Shown here: positions 16,311 through 25,714 of the stretch, one piece after another
Layout of the letters: every line of letters begins with the position of its first letter
Numbering within the stretch: the first letter of the stretch is position 1
Assembly: GCA_034432595.1 (NCBI GenBank)
Contig: DAOUBT010000015.1
Span: forward strand, 6,242-70,241
Direction: 5' to 3'
Length of the DNA stretch: 64,000 bases
Origin: DAOTZR01 sp034432595
Lineage (GTDB): Bacteria > Chloroflexota > Anaerolineae > B4-G1 > SLSP01
Program-made: the position numbers and the translations under genes
The notes under the pieces: generated by a model
Database searches by the model: none
What the model was told of the DNA's origin: nothing
Seen by the model: the letters and a program-made list of their open reading frames with translations, nothing else

Positions 16311-18284
16311 ATGAATTTCTTGACGCCCGCAGCGTTTGCGCTCTCCGCTCTGCTGCCCGTTATCCTGGCGCTGTATTTTCTCAAACTGCGGCGGGAAGAA
16401 GTCACGATTTCCAGCACCTATCTCTGGCAGGAGCTGGTGCGCGACACGGCAGCCAATGCGCCGTGGCAGCGCCTGCGCGTGAGCTGGTTGCTCGTGCTGC
16501 AGTTGCTCTTCATCATCGCGCTGATGCTCGCTTTAGCGCGTCCCTTCACCTGGACGCGCGCCACCACCGGCAACGCGCTTATCCTCGTGTTCGATACGTC
16601 TGCCAGCATGGGCGCAACGGATGTGGCGCCCAATCGCCTGAGCGAAGCCGCGCGGCAGGCGCGCCGCCTCATCGAGGCCCTGCCCGCCGAAGCGCGCGTG
16701 ACCGTCATCACGGCGGGGGAGACGGCGCAGGTCCTGCTGGCCGGCAGCACCGACCGTGGCGCGGCTTTCCGCGCGTTGAACACGCTCCAACCCGGCCCCG
16801 ACGGCGCGGACATGGTGAGCGCGCTGGAGCTGGCAAGTGCCCTGGCGGCGGGGGAGGGCGATGCGGAAATCGTCATCCTCTCCGATGGCGGGGTGAGCCT
16901 GCCGGAGCGCGTGAGCACATCCGCCCCGCTGCGCTATCTTCCCGTTGGCCGCAGCGCAGAAAATCAGGCGATTGCTGCGCTGGCTTTGACGTTGGAAAAC
17001 GCCGGTCAGAACGTCAATGCTTTTGTGCGCGTGAGCAATGAGGGCGCGGCCAATGTGACGCGCCGCCTCACCCTCACCGCCTACACCGTCTGCCTCCCGC
17101 CCGCCTGTCAGGGGCAACTGGTAGCCGTGCGCGACCTGAACCTGCCCGCGGGTGAATCACGTAGCCTCAATCTCAACGACCTGCCTCCAGAGACGCTGGC
17201 CGTGCAGGCGCGCCTGGAAGGGACTGACGACCTGGCGCTCGACGACGTGGCCTGGGCGGTGACGCCGGTCATTGCCGGCGCGCAGGTGCAGATTGTGGGA
17301 CCGGGCAACCGCTTCCTGGAGGCGGCGCTGGGTCTCCTCCCCGGCGTGGACATGACGCGCATCACCTTAGACGAGTACGAACGCACCTGGAGCGCGGAGG
17401 CCATCACCCAAACCGAGGTGAGCGCCACCTGGCTGACCATTTTTGACGGTGTGCTGCCGCAACCGGGCCACTATCCGGCGGGCGCGCTGGCTTTCATCGC
17501 GCCGGTCCGTTCCACGGAGTTCTTCTCCGTGACCGGCGAGTTGACCCTGCCCACGCCCGTGCCCGCCAGTTCCGCGGAGCCGCTGCTGCGCTACGTGGAC
17601 TTGAGCGACGTGGTCATCGCGCGCGCGGCGCGCATTCCCCTGCCCGCGTGGGGACGGCCCGTCATTGTCGCCGATAAGGCCGGCGATGGCGCGGCCCCGC
17701 TTCTCACCGTGGGCGAAATCGGCGGGCGGCGGCTGGCCGTCTTCGCCTTCGACCCGCGCGAGTCGGATTTGCCGTTGCGCGTCGCTTATCCGCTGTTGTG
17801 GGCGCACCTGGTGGAGTATTTAGCGCCGGGCAGCGGCAGTCTCCTGCCCGCGGCGCAGCCCGTGGGGCAGCCCCTGGAGATTCCCTTGCCCCCACAGGCA
17901 CAGGCGCTGCGCGTCCTCACCCCGGCGGGCGAGCGCGTGCGCCTCACGGCGACCCCGGAGCAGGCGCGGGTCCTCTTCGACCAGACGCAAGATTTTGGCC
18001 TGTACGAGGTGCAGTGGGAGGATGAGAAGGGGGATGCGTACCTGTTGGGCCGCTTTGCGGTAACGCCCTACAGCGCGCAGGAAGCGGCGATTGCGCCCCG
18101 CGCCGAGCTGCCTCTGGGCGCGGGCGGCGGGCAGGCGGTGGTTTCCGAGCAGCCCGTCCCGCGCGAGTGGTGGCGTCCCGTGGCCTGGGCCGCGCTCGCC
18201 CTGCTGGTGGCGGAGTGGCTATTGCAGTATCGTGGCCATATCGCGTTGCTGTGGAGCGCGTTACAGGGGAGGGAGGCGCGATGA
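16311..18284 (+). CDS. BatA-like membrane protein with vWA domain
   Basis: 657 residues. The N-terminal BatA-type segment (MNFLTPAAFALSALLPVILAL, then LKLRREEVTISSTYLW) has two membrane helices (about 8-24 and 58-79). A vWA domain begins at once with an intact metal site D95-T-S97-A-S99. A long extracytoplasmic region and a C-terminal helix (about 625-645) follow. BatA family proteins were named for aerotolerance in Bacteroides; their mechanism is unclear. The gene is fused by ATGA overlap to the next, so translation is coupled. Confidence 0.85.
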   Translation: MNFLTPAAFALSALLPVILALYFLKLRREEVTISSTYLWQELVRDTAANAPWQRLRVSWLLVLQLLFIIALMLALARPFTWTRATTGNALILVFDTSASMGATDVAPNRLSEAARQARRLIEALPAEARVTVITAGETAQVLLAGSTDRGAAFRALNTLQPGPDGADMVSALELASALAAGEGDAEIVILSDGGVSLPERVSTSAPLRYLPVGRSAENQAIAALALTLENAGQNVNAFVRVSNEGAANVTRRLTLTAYTVCLPPACQGQLVAVRDLNLPAGESRSLNLNDLPPETLAVQARLEGTDDLALDDVAWAVTPVIAGAQVQIVGPGNRFLEAALGLLPGVDMTRITLDEYERTWSAEAITQTEVSATWLTIFDGVLPQPGHYPAGALAFIAPVRSTEFFSVTGELTLPTPVPASSAEPLLRYVDLSDVVIARAARIPLPAWGRPVIVADKAGDGAAPLLTVGEIGGRRLAVFAFDPRESDLPLRVAYPLLWAHLVEYLAPGSGSLLPAAQPVGQPLEIPLPPQAQALRVLTPAGERVRLTATPEQARVLFDQTQDFGLYEVQWEDEKGDAYLLGRFAVTPYSAQEAAIAPRAELPLGAGGGQAVVSEQPVPREWWRPVAWAALALLVAEWLLQYRGHIALLWSALQGREAR

Positions 18285-21193
18285 TCACCTTCACCTACCC
18301 CGCCCTGTTAGCCCTGTTGCCGCTTTTCGCGCTGCTTTCGGCTTTAGCTCTGGTTGGATCAGGGCCGCTGCGCGCGCGCGGATCGTGGCGTGCCCGTCTG
18401 CGCGCCATTCCGGCCACGCGCTGGAGTGGAGCCGCGCTGCGCCTGCTCATCGGCTGGGCGCTCATTCTGGCCCTGGCCGGGATGCAGTGGCAGCGACCTG
18501 TGCATGAACTTGCGGTGGTTTTTGTGCTCGATCTTTCCGATAGCGTACCTGCCGCGGAACAGGCGCGCGCCGAGGCCTTCGTCCGTCAGGCGGTGGCGGC
18601 GATGCCGACCAACGCCAAAGCGGCGATTGTCGCTTTTGGCGAGGATGCGCTGGTGGAACGGCTGGCCTCTTCTCAACGTGACCTGCCCCCCATCGCTTCG
18701 GTACCGCGCACGCAGCGCACCAACATCGGCGCGGCCATCCGCCTCGCGCTGGCCCTCTTCCCCGAAGGCACACAGAAGCGCATGGTGATTTTGTCCGACG
18801 GCCTGGAGAACGTGGGGCAGGCGCGTCGTCAGGCGGAATTAGCGGCGGTGCGCGGGGTGGAGATCGCCGTCGTGCCGTTGACCACGCCCCCCGCCGAGCA
18901 GGAGGTGTACGTGGAGGCGCTGGCCGCGCCCGCCGCGGTGCGCAAGGGGCAGGCCTTCGACGTGACGGCGACGGTGGTGAGCAGCGTGGCGCAGGAGGCG
19001 ACCTTGCGCCTGTTCGGCGACGGGCGCCTGCTCCAGACGCGGACGGTGAGCCTGCAGGTGGGGGTGAACCGCATCTTGTTGAGCCTTACCGCTGAGGAGA
19101 CGGGCTTCCGCCGTTACCGCGTGGAACTGAGCGCGCCGCTTGACACCCTGCCGCAGAACAATCTGGCTTCGGGCTTCACCATGGTGTACGGCCCGCCGCG
19201 CGTCCTGATCGTGACGCGCGCCGCCACGGAGGTGGAGGCGCTGCGCGCGGCCCTGGAGTCCACCGGCATGGAGGTGCTCATCACGTCGCCGGAGGCGCTG
19301 CCCTCTGACCCCGCCACTTTGGCAAGCTACGATAGTATCGTGCTGGCCAACGTCCCGGCGGAAACACTTCCCAAGGGGGCCATGGAGGCGCTGCCGGTGG
19401 TGGTGCGCGAGCTGGGACGCGGCCTGGTGATGCTCGGCGGTGAGGAGAGCTTCGGCGCGGGCAACTACCTGCGCACACCCGTCGAGGCGGCGCTGCCGGT
19501 GGACATGGAAGTGCGCAGCCGCACGCGCGAGGCTAATATCGCCCTGGTGATGGTGATTGACAAATCCGGCAGCATGGGGCGCTGTCACTGCGACAACCCC
19601 AACGCCAAACCCGGCGAATATCAGCGCGTCGAGGTGGGCCTGCCCAAGGTGGACATCGCCAAGGACGCGGTGTTGCAGGCGACGCAGGCGCTGGGGCGCA
19701 ACGACTATCTGGGCGTGGTGGCTTTCAACGAGAACGCGCTGTGGGCCTTGCCTTTGCAACGCCTGCCCGATACCATGGTGATTCAGCAGGCGATCGGTGG
19801 CATTCAGGCCGAAGGGCAGACCAACATTTACGCTGGATTGGCCGAAGCTGAAAAGGCGCTGCTCACCGTCGAGGCGCGCGTCAAGCACATGATTCTGCTT
19901 ACCGATGGTTGGTCCACTTCGGGCCAGTATGATGAGATGATTCAACGTCTGGCGGACGAAGGGATTACGCTTTCCATTGTGGCGGCGGGTGGCGGTTCGG
20001 CGGAGTACCTGGAGCAACTGGCGGAAAAGGGCGGCGGGCGCTATTATCCCGCGCCCTCGATGCAGGACGTGCCGCAGATTTTCCTCAAGGAGACGGTACA
20101 GGCTGTGGGCGAGTACATCATCGAGGAGCCGTTCTACCCGCTCCCCGCGGCGCCTTCGCCCATTCTGCGCGGCTTCGACACGGCTGCACTGCCGCCGCTG
20201 TTCGGTTACAACGGGGCCACGCCCAAGCAGACGGCGCAGGTCGTGCTGCTCAGCGCGCGCGGTGATCCGGTGCTGGCGCAGTGGCAGTATGGCCTTGGGC
20301 GCGCCGTGGCCTGGACTTCGGACCTCAAGCCGCAGTGGGCGGTGGACTGGGTTGCCTGGGAGCGCTTCAACGTCTTCGCGGCGCAGCTCATCAACTGGAC
20401 CCTGCCCGCGCCTTTCGACGAGAACCTGAGCGTGAGCGCTCAATCCGACGGCGCGGACGTGCGGCTGGTGGTGGACTCGACCGATGAGCAGGGCCGTCCG
20501 CGCGACCTGCTGGAAACGACGGCGACCCTGGTCAGCCCGGACTTCGTCACCGCGACGGTGAAGCTGGAGCAGACGGGCGCGGGGCACTACGAAGGCACAA
20601 CGTCCCTGGGGGATGCGGGCACCTATCTGGTGCAGGTGGTGCAGCGCGACGCGCAGGGCAATCCGGTGGCGCAGCGCACCACCGGCCTGGTCGTGCCCTA
20701 TTCGCCGGAGTACAAGCGCATCGGCAGCGGTGAGGGGCTGTTGCGCGAGCTGGCGCAGCTCACCGGCGGCAAGGAGCTGGCGAGTTATGAGGAGGTCTTT
20801 GCGCCGACGGCGCATCCGGCGCGGCGCGCCGTCCCGTTGTGGCCGGCGCTCCTGCTGTTGGCGGCGCTGGCCTTCCCGGTTGATGTGGCCCTGCGGCGTT
20901 TGCGGCTGCAACCTTCGGATTGGGCGCGTCTGCGGCGCTGGCTGGATGAGCATCTGCGCCCAACGCGGCGTCAGCGTCGCCGTGGCGAGCCGGAGGTGTT
21001 GAGCGACCTGTTCCGCGCGCGCGAACGGGCGCGCCGGCGTGGCGTGCGGCCAGTGACGCCGGAAATGCCGCGCGGCGACGAGACCCCGCCGGCAGCGCCT
21101 CCCCCGTCCGTTCCACCGGCTGCGCCCCCGCCTGCTGAGGAGGATGCCCTGGCGCGCCTGCGGCAGGCACGGGAGCGGGCGAAGCGGCGGTAG
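18281..21193 (+). CDS. Large membrane protein with two vWA domains and a GATase-like domain
   Basis: 970 residues from the ATG at 18281, which overlaps the previous stop (ATGA) and follows GGGAGG; longer in-frame starts run into the upstream gene. Two N-terminal helices (about 5-25 and 55-70) lead to a vWA domain with site D84-L-S86-D-S88. A GATase-like segment (about 305-400, LGRGLVMLGGEESFGAGNY) has no obvious catalytic Cys. A second vWA has DKSGSMG at about 426 and a Cys/His-containing insertion just after it (GRCHC). A late helix (about 845-865) and a basic, Pro-rich cytoplasmic tail end the protein. It closes the cluster and is its largest member. Function unknown. Confidence 0.8.
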   Translation: MITFTYPALLALLPLFALLSALALVGSGPLRARGSWRARLRAIPATRWSGAALRLLIGWALILALAGMQWQRPVHELAVVFVLDLSDSVPAAEQARAEAFVRQAVAAMPTNAKAAIVAFGEDALVERLASSQRDLPPIASVPRTQRTNIGAAIRLALALFPEGTQKRMVILSDGLENVGQARRQAELAAVRGVEIAVVPLTTPPAEQEVYVEALAAPAAVRKGQAFDVTATVVSSVAQEATLRLFGDGRLLQTRTVSLQVGVNRILLSLTAEETGFRRYRVELSAPLDTLPQNNLASGFTMVYGPPRVLIVTRAATEVEALRAALESTGMEVLITSPEALPSDPATLASYDSIVLANVPAETLPKGAMEALPVVVRELGRGLVMLGGEESFGAGNYLRTPVEAALPVDMEVRSRTREANIALVMVIDKSGSMGRCHCDNPNAKPGEYQRVEVGLPKVDIAKDAVLQATQALGRNDYLGVVAFNENALWALPLQRLPDTMVIQQAIGGIQAEGQTNIYAGLAEAEKALLTVEARVKHMILLTDGWSTSGQYDEMIQRLADEGITLSIVAAGGGSAEYLEQLAEKGGGRYYPAPSMQDVPQIFLKETVQAVGEYIIEEPFYPLPAAPSPILRGFDTAALPPLFGYNGATPKQTAQVVLLSARGDPVLAQWQYGLGRAVAWTSDLKPQWAVDWVAWERFNVFAAQLINWTLPAPFDENLSVSAQSDGADVRLVVDSTDEQGRPRDLLETTATLVSPDFVTATVKLEQTGAGHYEGTTSLGDAGTYLVQVVQRDAQGNPVAQRTTGLVVPYSPEYKRIGSGEGLLRELAQLTGGKELASYEEVFAPTAHPARRAVPLWPALLLLAALAFPVDVALRRLRLQPSDWARLRRWLDEHLRPTRRQRRRGEPEVLSDLFRARERARRRGVRPVTPEMPRGDETPPAAPPPSVPPAAPPPAEEDALARLRQARERAKRR

Positions 21194-21304
21194 GGGCTGG
21201 GAGCAGGAACACCCTGGCGCAGGATGAATGCCTGAGGTATGGAACCTTCAGGCGGCGGGGAGCCCTTTGAATTTCTGGAACCACGCAGTAACAAGGAGCT
21301 GAAC

Positions 21305-22558
21305 ATGGTGGATGAACGCGAACTTGCGCCGCATCGCCGCTATCGCGGCAAAGTTACCCTCAGGCCCAAGGTCCCCGTGCGTGGGGTGGAGGATTTCGCC
21401 GTGTGGTACACCCCTGGCATCGCGGCACCCTGCCGCGCCATCGCCGCCGATCCGGAGGAAGTCTGGGAACTGACCAATCGCGGCAACACCATTGCCATCA
21501 TTTCCGACGGTACGCGCGTGCTGGGCCTGGGCGACATCGGCCCACGGGCCGCGCTGCCCGTGATGGAGGGCAAGGCGTTACTGTTCAAGCTCCTCGGCGG
21601 CGTGGACGCAATCCCGCTGGTGCTCGATGCGCGCGACCCGGCGCGCTTCTGCGACGTGGTTGCCGCCCTGGAGCCGAGTTTCGGCGGCATCAATCTGGAG
21701 GACATCGCGCAGCCCAAATGCTTTGGCATCCTGGAAACCCTGCGCGCGCGTCTGGACATCCCGGTCTGGCACGACGATCAGCAGGGCACGGCGACGGTGG
21801 TGCTGGCCGCGGTACTGAACGCGCTCAAGCTGGTGGGCAAGACGCCTGACGCGGTGCGCATCAGCCTCATCGGGGCGGGCGCGGCGAACATGGCCGTGTA
21901 CCGCCTGCTCAAAGCGGCGGGGGTTAATCCGGGCGCGATCGTGGTCTGCGATGAGCGCGGTATCCTGCATCCTGAACGCGAGGACTTGCGCGCCCTTGCC
22001 GATGCGGCGCCGCAGTGGCGCGTCTGCCTGGAAAGCAACGCCGAGGGACGGCGCGGGGGCATCCGGGAAGCCTGTCGCGGCGCGGACGTGCTCATCGCCT
22101 TCAGCCGCCCCGGCCCCGACACGCTGTTACCGGAGCACATCGCCGCCATGGCGCGGGATGGCATCGTCATTGCGGGAGCCAATCCCGTGCCCGAAATCTG
22201 GCCCGACGTGGCCAAAGCCGCTGGCGCGCGCATCGTCGGCACGGGACGCAGCGATTTTCCCAATCAGGTGAACAACGCCCTGGCTTTTCCGGGCATCTTC
22301 CGCGGCGTGCTGGATGTGCGTGCGCGCACCATCAGCGACCGCATGGCTGTGGCGGCGGCGCAGGCCCTGGCGCGCTGTGCGGACTTCCGGGGGCTGCGGG
22401 AGGACCATCTCCTGCCCACCCTGGATGAACCCGAAACCGCGCGCGAAGTGGCCGTGGCCACGGCGCTGGCTGCCATCGCGGAGGGGGTGGCACGTCTGGT
22501 GCTGGACGAGGTGACGCTGCGGCAGCGCGTGGCGGAGGGAATAGGCGCGGGCTTGTGA
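21305..22558 (+). CDS. NAD(P)-dependent malic enzyme
   Basis: 417 residues from the ATG at 21305 behind AAGGAGC; an in-frame start at 21239 adds 22 unconserved residues. It decarboxylates malate to pyruvate. Typical bacterial malic enzyme motifs are present: FAVWYTPGIAAP near the N-terminus, SDGTRVLGLGDIGPRAALPVMEGK, FGGINLEDIAQP, IPVWHDDQQGTATV and a Rossmann glycine motif LIGAGAANMAVYR. The length matches short NAD-type enzymes without the phosphotransacetylase tail. It stands between the vWA cluster and a convergent kinase gene and is probably a separate unit. Confidence 0.92.
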   Translation: MVDERELAPHRRYRGKVTLRPKVPVRGVEDFAVWYTPGIAAPCRAIAADPEEVWELTNRGNTIAIISDGTRVLGLGDIGPRAALPVMEGKALLFKLLGGVDAIPLVLDARDPARFCDVVAALEPSFGGINLEDIAQPKCFGILETLRARLDIPVWHDDQQGTATVVLAAVLNALKLVGKTPDAVRISLIGAGAANMAVYRLLKAAGVNPGAIVVCDERGILHPEREDLRALADAAPQWRVCLESNAEGRRGGIREACRGADVLIAFSRPGPDTLLPEHIAAMARDGIVIAGANPVPEIWPDVAKAAGARIVGTGRSDFPNQVNNALAFPGIFRGVLDVRARTISDRMAVAAAQALARCADFRGLREDHLLPTLDEPETAREVAVATALAAIAEGVARLVLDEVTLRQRVAEGIGAGL

Positions 22559-22563
22559 GCTGG

Positions 22564-22585
22564 CCCTGACAGGATGCTGTCAGGG
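22564..22585. terminator. Candidate bidirectional terminator hairpin
   Basis: A perfect 9-bp stem, CCCTGACAG and CTGTCAGGG around the loop GATG, six bases after the malic enzyme stop and between converging genes. No T-tract follows, so intrinsic termination is uncertain. Confidence 0.5.
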
Positions 22586-22672
22586 GGTAGTCTCAGCGAT
22601 TGACGCGAGAAAACAGTCCGGCCCGTCGGTGAGCGCCGCTACAGTCCGGCAGGGCCTTGGCTGTGGGGAAAG

Positions 22673-24049
22673 TTACGCTTTAACGGCGTCAGATTGAGAT
22701 TGCGAGGCCAGATTACGCTCGCCGGCATCTTCTTCCGGAGCAGCGGGCAGGGTAAAGTAGAAAGTTGACCCCTCGCCGGGCTGGCTTTCCACGCCGACCC
22801 GTCCGCCGAGGCGTTCCACAATGCGGCGCGTGATGGAAAGTCCAAGGCCATACCCCTGCGCGCGGACATGGCTCAGGCGCGTGAAGGGGATGAAGAGACG
22901 GCGCTGTTCCTCTTCTGTCAGGCCAGGGCCGTTATCCTTGATCCAGAACTTCACCATGCCATCGTTTAGCCGGGTGGCACCCAGAGTAATGTGGGGAGGA
23001 TTGCCGCCGTACTTGAGCGCGTTGCTGATGTAATTCACCCACACCTCCTCCAGCCAGGGGGCGTACCCGTAAGCCGGCGGCCAGACAGGTTGGATCACCA
23101 GCTCTGCTTTGCGCTGTTGAATCGGGTCACGCAGGCGTTCTAACGCCGCCCCAATCACGGGACTCATGGCCACGGGACGGGAGAGCACCTCCACTTTGCT
23201 GAAGCTCGAAAGCAGTAGCAGTTCATCCACGATGTTGGTGAGCTTGCGCGCACTGCGTCCGATGAGATTCAAGTAATTGAACAACGTTTCCTGAGACATA
23301 TCGTTCAGGTTATCCTGAAGCGCCTCGCTGAACCCTAAAAGCGAGGAAAGCGGCCCCTTCAAGTCGTGCGCTACCGTGTGAGCGAAAGCCTCCAGGTCCT
23401 CGTTACGCCGCAGCAACTCCTGATTCAGGCTCTGCAGGGCCTGCGTGCGCTCCTCAACGCGCTGATCCAGCTCGCGATTGATCCGAATCAACTCCTGTAC
23501 AGCCCGTTCCAGGCTGCCGGTGGCCAGCCACATCGCCAACGCGACAAAGTAAAAGCTGGCGGTGGTCGCCGGATTGGGGAGGGCTTCATGCATCACGCCG
23601 ACCTGCAAATAACCGTAAATAAAGCTTTCCAGCGTGGCCGTGACAAAGCTGGCCCAGGAGCGCAGCAATACGCTGGAAAGGATAATGGGCAAAAGCCAGA
23701 GATAGGTGCTGCGGCCTTCGACGAGGTATTCGATTTTTTCCAAAGGGAAAATCGAAATGAAGATGAGCAAAATAAATGCTACACTTCTCCAGTCGGTGGG
23801 TAAACGGCGACTGAGGCAATACAGGAGGCAACTGGAGAACAACACGATTGCGCCGCTCACGTAAATCACGGTGGGGGGTTCCGGTCCGGCCAGCCCTTTC
23901 TGCTCGGCCAGGATGACCAGCACCACCACCAGGCTGGTGAGCACGACGGTGCCCAACAAGAAAGCATCCAGCATCCGCCGGCGCCGTTCCTCGTCGTTTT
24001 CAATTTTCTCGTATAGCTTTTCGATATAAACCTTCAGATCTGCGTTCAC
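22673..24049 (-). CDS. Membrane sensor histidine kinase
   Basis: 458 residues. After a charged N-terminal helix come five or six membrane spans (about 28-48, 61-80, 89-101, 114-130, 136-152 and 164-178) with no large periplasmic loop. A coiled coil, a HisKA domain (AHDLKGPLSS, phospho-acceptor His228) and a full ATPase domain (N-box NYISNALKYGG, DNGPGL, GYGLGLSI) follow. It is therefore an active-looking intramembrane-sensing kinase. No response regulator lies next to it, so it is an orphan here. It is divergent from cydAB across 319 bases, which makes a redox or respiration signal possible but unproven. Confidence 0.88.
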   Translation of the reverse strand: MNADLKVYIEKLYEKIENDEERRRRMLDAFLLGTVVLTSLVVVLVILAEQKGLAGPEPPTVIYVSGAIVLFSSCLLYCLSRRLPTDWRSVAFILLIFISIFPLEKIEYLVEGRSTYLWLLPIILSSVLLRSWASFVTATLESFIYGYLQVGVMHEALPNPATTASFYFVALAMWLATGSLERAVQELIRINRELDQRVEERTQALQSLNQELLRRNEDLEAFAHTVAHDLKGPLSSLLGFSEALQDNLNDMSQETLFNYLNLIGRSARKLTNIVDELLLLSSFSKVEVLSRPVAMSPVIGAALERLRDPIQQRKAELVIQPVWPPAYGYAPWLEEVWVNYISNALKYGGNPPHITLGATRLNDGMVKFWIKDNGPGLTEEEQRRLFIPFTRLSHVRAQGYGLGLSITRRIVERLGGRVGVESQPGEGSTFYFTLPAAPEEDAGERNLASQSQSDAVKA

Positions 24050-24286
24050 GGCTTGCCCTATGAGTTGACTTCAATTCCTGGTGTTGGCTGGATGACGTGA
24101 TGTTGTCTTCCTGAACGGTATGATAATCTTACCAAAACAAAGCGTTAAGTTTACTTATAGTATAAAGGCGAATTTCTGGAGGTCAAGTATGAGATGAGTG
24201 TGCTTTTTTAACGCACAGCTCCACCACAACGCCGCGTTGGCCGGTCTGTTTTACCGTTTTTGACCATGCTGACCGGGTCCGCTACG

Positions 24287-24314
24287 TTTGCAAAAATTCG
24301 GAAATACCTATAAT
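24287..24314 (+). promoter_or_regulatory. cydAB promoter
   Basis: TTTGCA (24287-24292), 16-base spacer, TATAAT (24309-24314), giving a leader of about 47 bases. Confidence 0.6.
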
Positions 24315-24346
24315 AGTCAGGTAACCCCGTTTAACTCACCGCAAAT

Positions 24347-24360
24347 CATATCGTGATATG
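24347..24360. promoter_or_regulatory. Palindrome abutting the cydA ribosome site
   Basis: CATATC-GT-GATATG, a perfect 6-bp inverted repeat ending immediately before GAGGTG of cydA. It is downstream of the predicted start site, so a bound regulator would block elongation or the transcript could fold at the ribosome site. The regulator is unknown; it does not match the Rex or Fnr consensus. Confidence 0.5.
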
Positions 24361-24368
24361 GAGGTGCT

Positions 24369-25703
24369 ATGGATGCAGTACTGCTGGCGCGGATTCAGTT
24401 TGCTTTGACGGCGGCCTTCCATTTCCTCTTCCCGCCGGTGACCATTGGCCTGTCCTGGCTGATCGTGCTTCTGGCCTGGCGCAGCCTGCGCACGCAGGAC
24501 CCGGAAGATGACGCAGCCCTGACCTTTTGGGTGCGCATCTTCACCCTGCTCTTTGCTGTTGGTGTCGCCACCGGCATCACCCTGGAATTCCAGTTCGGCA
24601 CGAATTGGGCAACCTATTCCCGCTTTGTCGGGGACATTTTCGGCTCGCCCTTAGCCGCGGAAGGCGTTTTTGCCTTCTTCCTGGAATCCACTTTCCTGGG
24701 TGTGCTCATCTTTGGGCGCAAGCGCGTCTCACGGCGTTTTTATCTATTTTCTACATTGATGGTGGCCCTCGGTTCCACCCTCTCAGCGTTTTGGATTATC
24801 GTCGCTAATTCCTGGCAGCAGACACCCACCGCCTACGTAATCGTGGGCGAGGGGGCATTCCGGCGCGCTGAGTTGACCGACTTCTGGGCTGCCGTGTTCA
24901 ACCCGTCCACGCTGCCGCGTTACACCCACACCCTCGCTGCCTCCCTCATCACCGGTGGCGTCTTCATGGCGGGGATTGGCGCCTGGTACCTCTTGCGCGG
25001 ACGGCATCCGCAATTTGCGCGGCGCGCTGTGCGCCTGGGCATGACCATGGTGGCCGTGGTGGCGCTGCTCACCCTGGCGACGGGGCACATGCACGCGGTG
25101 CAGGTTGCCCTCACGCAGCCGGCCAAGATGGCCGCTTTTGAGGGCCTCTTCAAGACGCGCGCCGGCGCCCCTCTCAGCCTTTGGGGGTTCCCGGATGTGG
25201 AGCAGCAGAAAGTTCATTTTGAAATCGCCATTCCCAGGATGTTAAGCCTGCTGGTGTATTTCAAGCCCGATGCCACCGTCACCGGGTTGGATCAATTCCC
25301 GCGTGAGGAATGGCCCCCCATTGCCCTGAGCTTCTATCCCTACAAAGTGATGATTATGCTGTGGGGCTGGTTCCTGGTGATAGGCTGGGCGTACCTGTTG
25401 CTGCACAAAAAACTGAGCACCTGGAAACCGTTCCTGAAAGCCCTATTCTTCTCCATCCCCTTACCCTGGGTAGCGATGGAGTTGGGATGGATGGCGGCGG
25501 AAGTGGGGCGTCAGCCCTGGGTGGTGTACGGCCTGTTGCGCACGGAGGACGCGGTCTCGGTGGTGGTCCCTGCCGGGCAGATTCTCGCCACCATCATTCT
25601 GTTCGTGTTGATTTACGCCGCTCTGTTGGCACTGGCCATTTATCTGGTGCGTCAGGAAGTGCTCCGTGGTCCGCAGTTGGACAACGGCACGCCGGCAGCA
25701 TGA
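24369..25703 (+). CDS. cydA: Cytochrome bd oxidase subunit I
   Basis: 444 residues, the length of the short Q-loop class. CydA carries haems b558, b595 and d and oxidises quinol while reducing O2. Visible features are an N-terminal His18 in AFHFLFPP (b595 ligand), EFQFGTNW, the paired glutamates of EGVFAFFLESTFLG, RYTHTLAAS (b558 His), GHMHAVQV and a Met in YPYKVMIML. About nine membrane helices. GAGGTG precedes the ATG and cydB follows by 11 bases. Gives the cell a high-affinity oxygen-consuming terminal oxidase. Confidence 0.95.
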   Translation: MDAVLLARIQFALTAAFHFLFPPVTIGLSWLIVLLAWRSLRTQDPEDDAALTFWVRIFTLLFAVGVATGITLEFQFGTNWATYSRFVGDIFGSPLAAEGVFAFFLESTFLGVLIFGRKRVSRRFYLFSTLMVALGSTLSAFWIIVANSWQQTPTAYVIVGEGAFRRAELTDFWAAVFNPSTLPRYTHTLAASLITGGVFMAGIGAWYLLRGRHPQFARRAVRLGMTMVAVVALLTLATGHMHAVQVALTQPAKMAAFEGLFKTRAGAPLSLWGFPDVEQQKVHFEIAIPRMLSLLVYFKPDATVTGLDQFPREEWPPIALSFYPYKVMIMLWGWFLVIGWAYLLLHKKLSTWKPFLKALFFSIPLPWVAMELGWMAAEVGRQPWVVYGLLRTEDAVSVVVPAGQILATIILFVLIYAALLALAIYLVRQEVLRGPQLDNGTPAA

Positions 25704-25714
25704 GGAGGTGAAGC

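Larger units (their letters stand above)
24050..24368. other. Divergent regulatory region, sensor kinase / cydAB
   Basis: An AT-richer stretch of 319 bases with the cydAB promoter and palindrome at its right end. No gene or palindromic repeat copy was recognised. The kinase promoter, reading left, is not clear. Confidence 0.5.

Noticed and set aside
18839..20953. A 704-codon open frame on the minus strand
   Set aside because: Lies entirely inside the plus-strand vWA gene, which has clear domains. The minus frame is rich in His, Arg and Gln without any motif, as expected from the antisense of a GC-rich gene.
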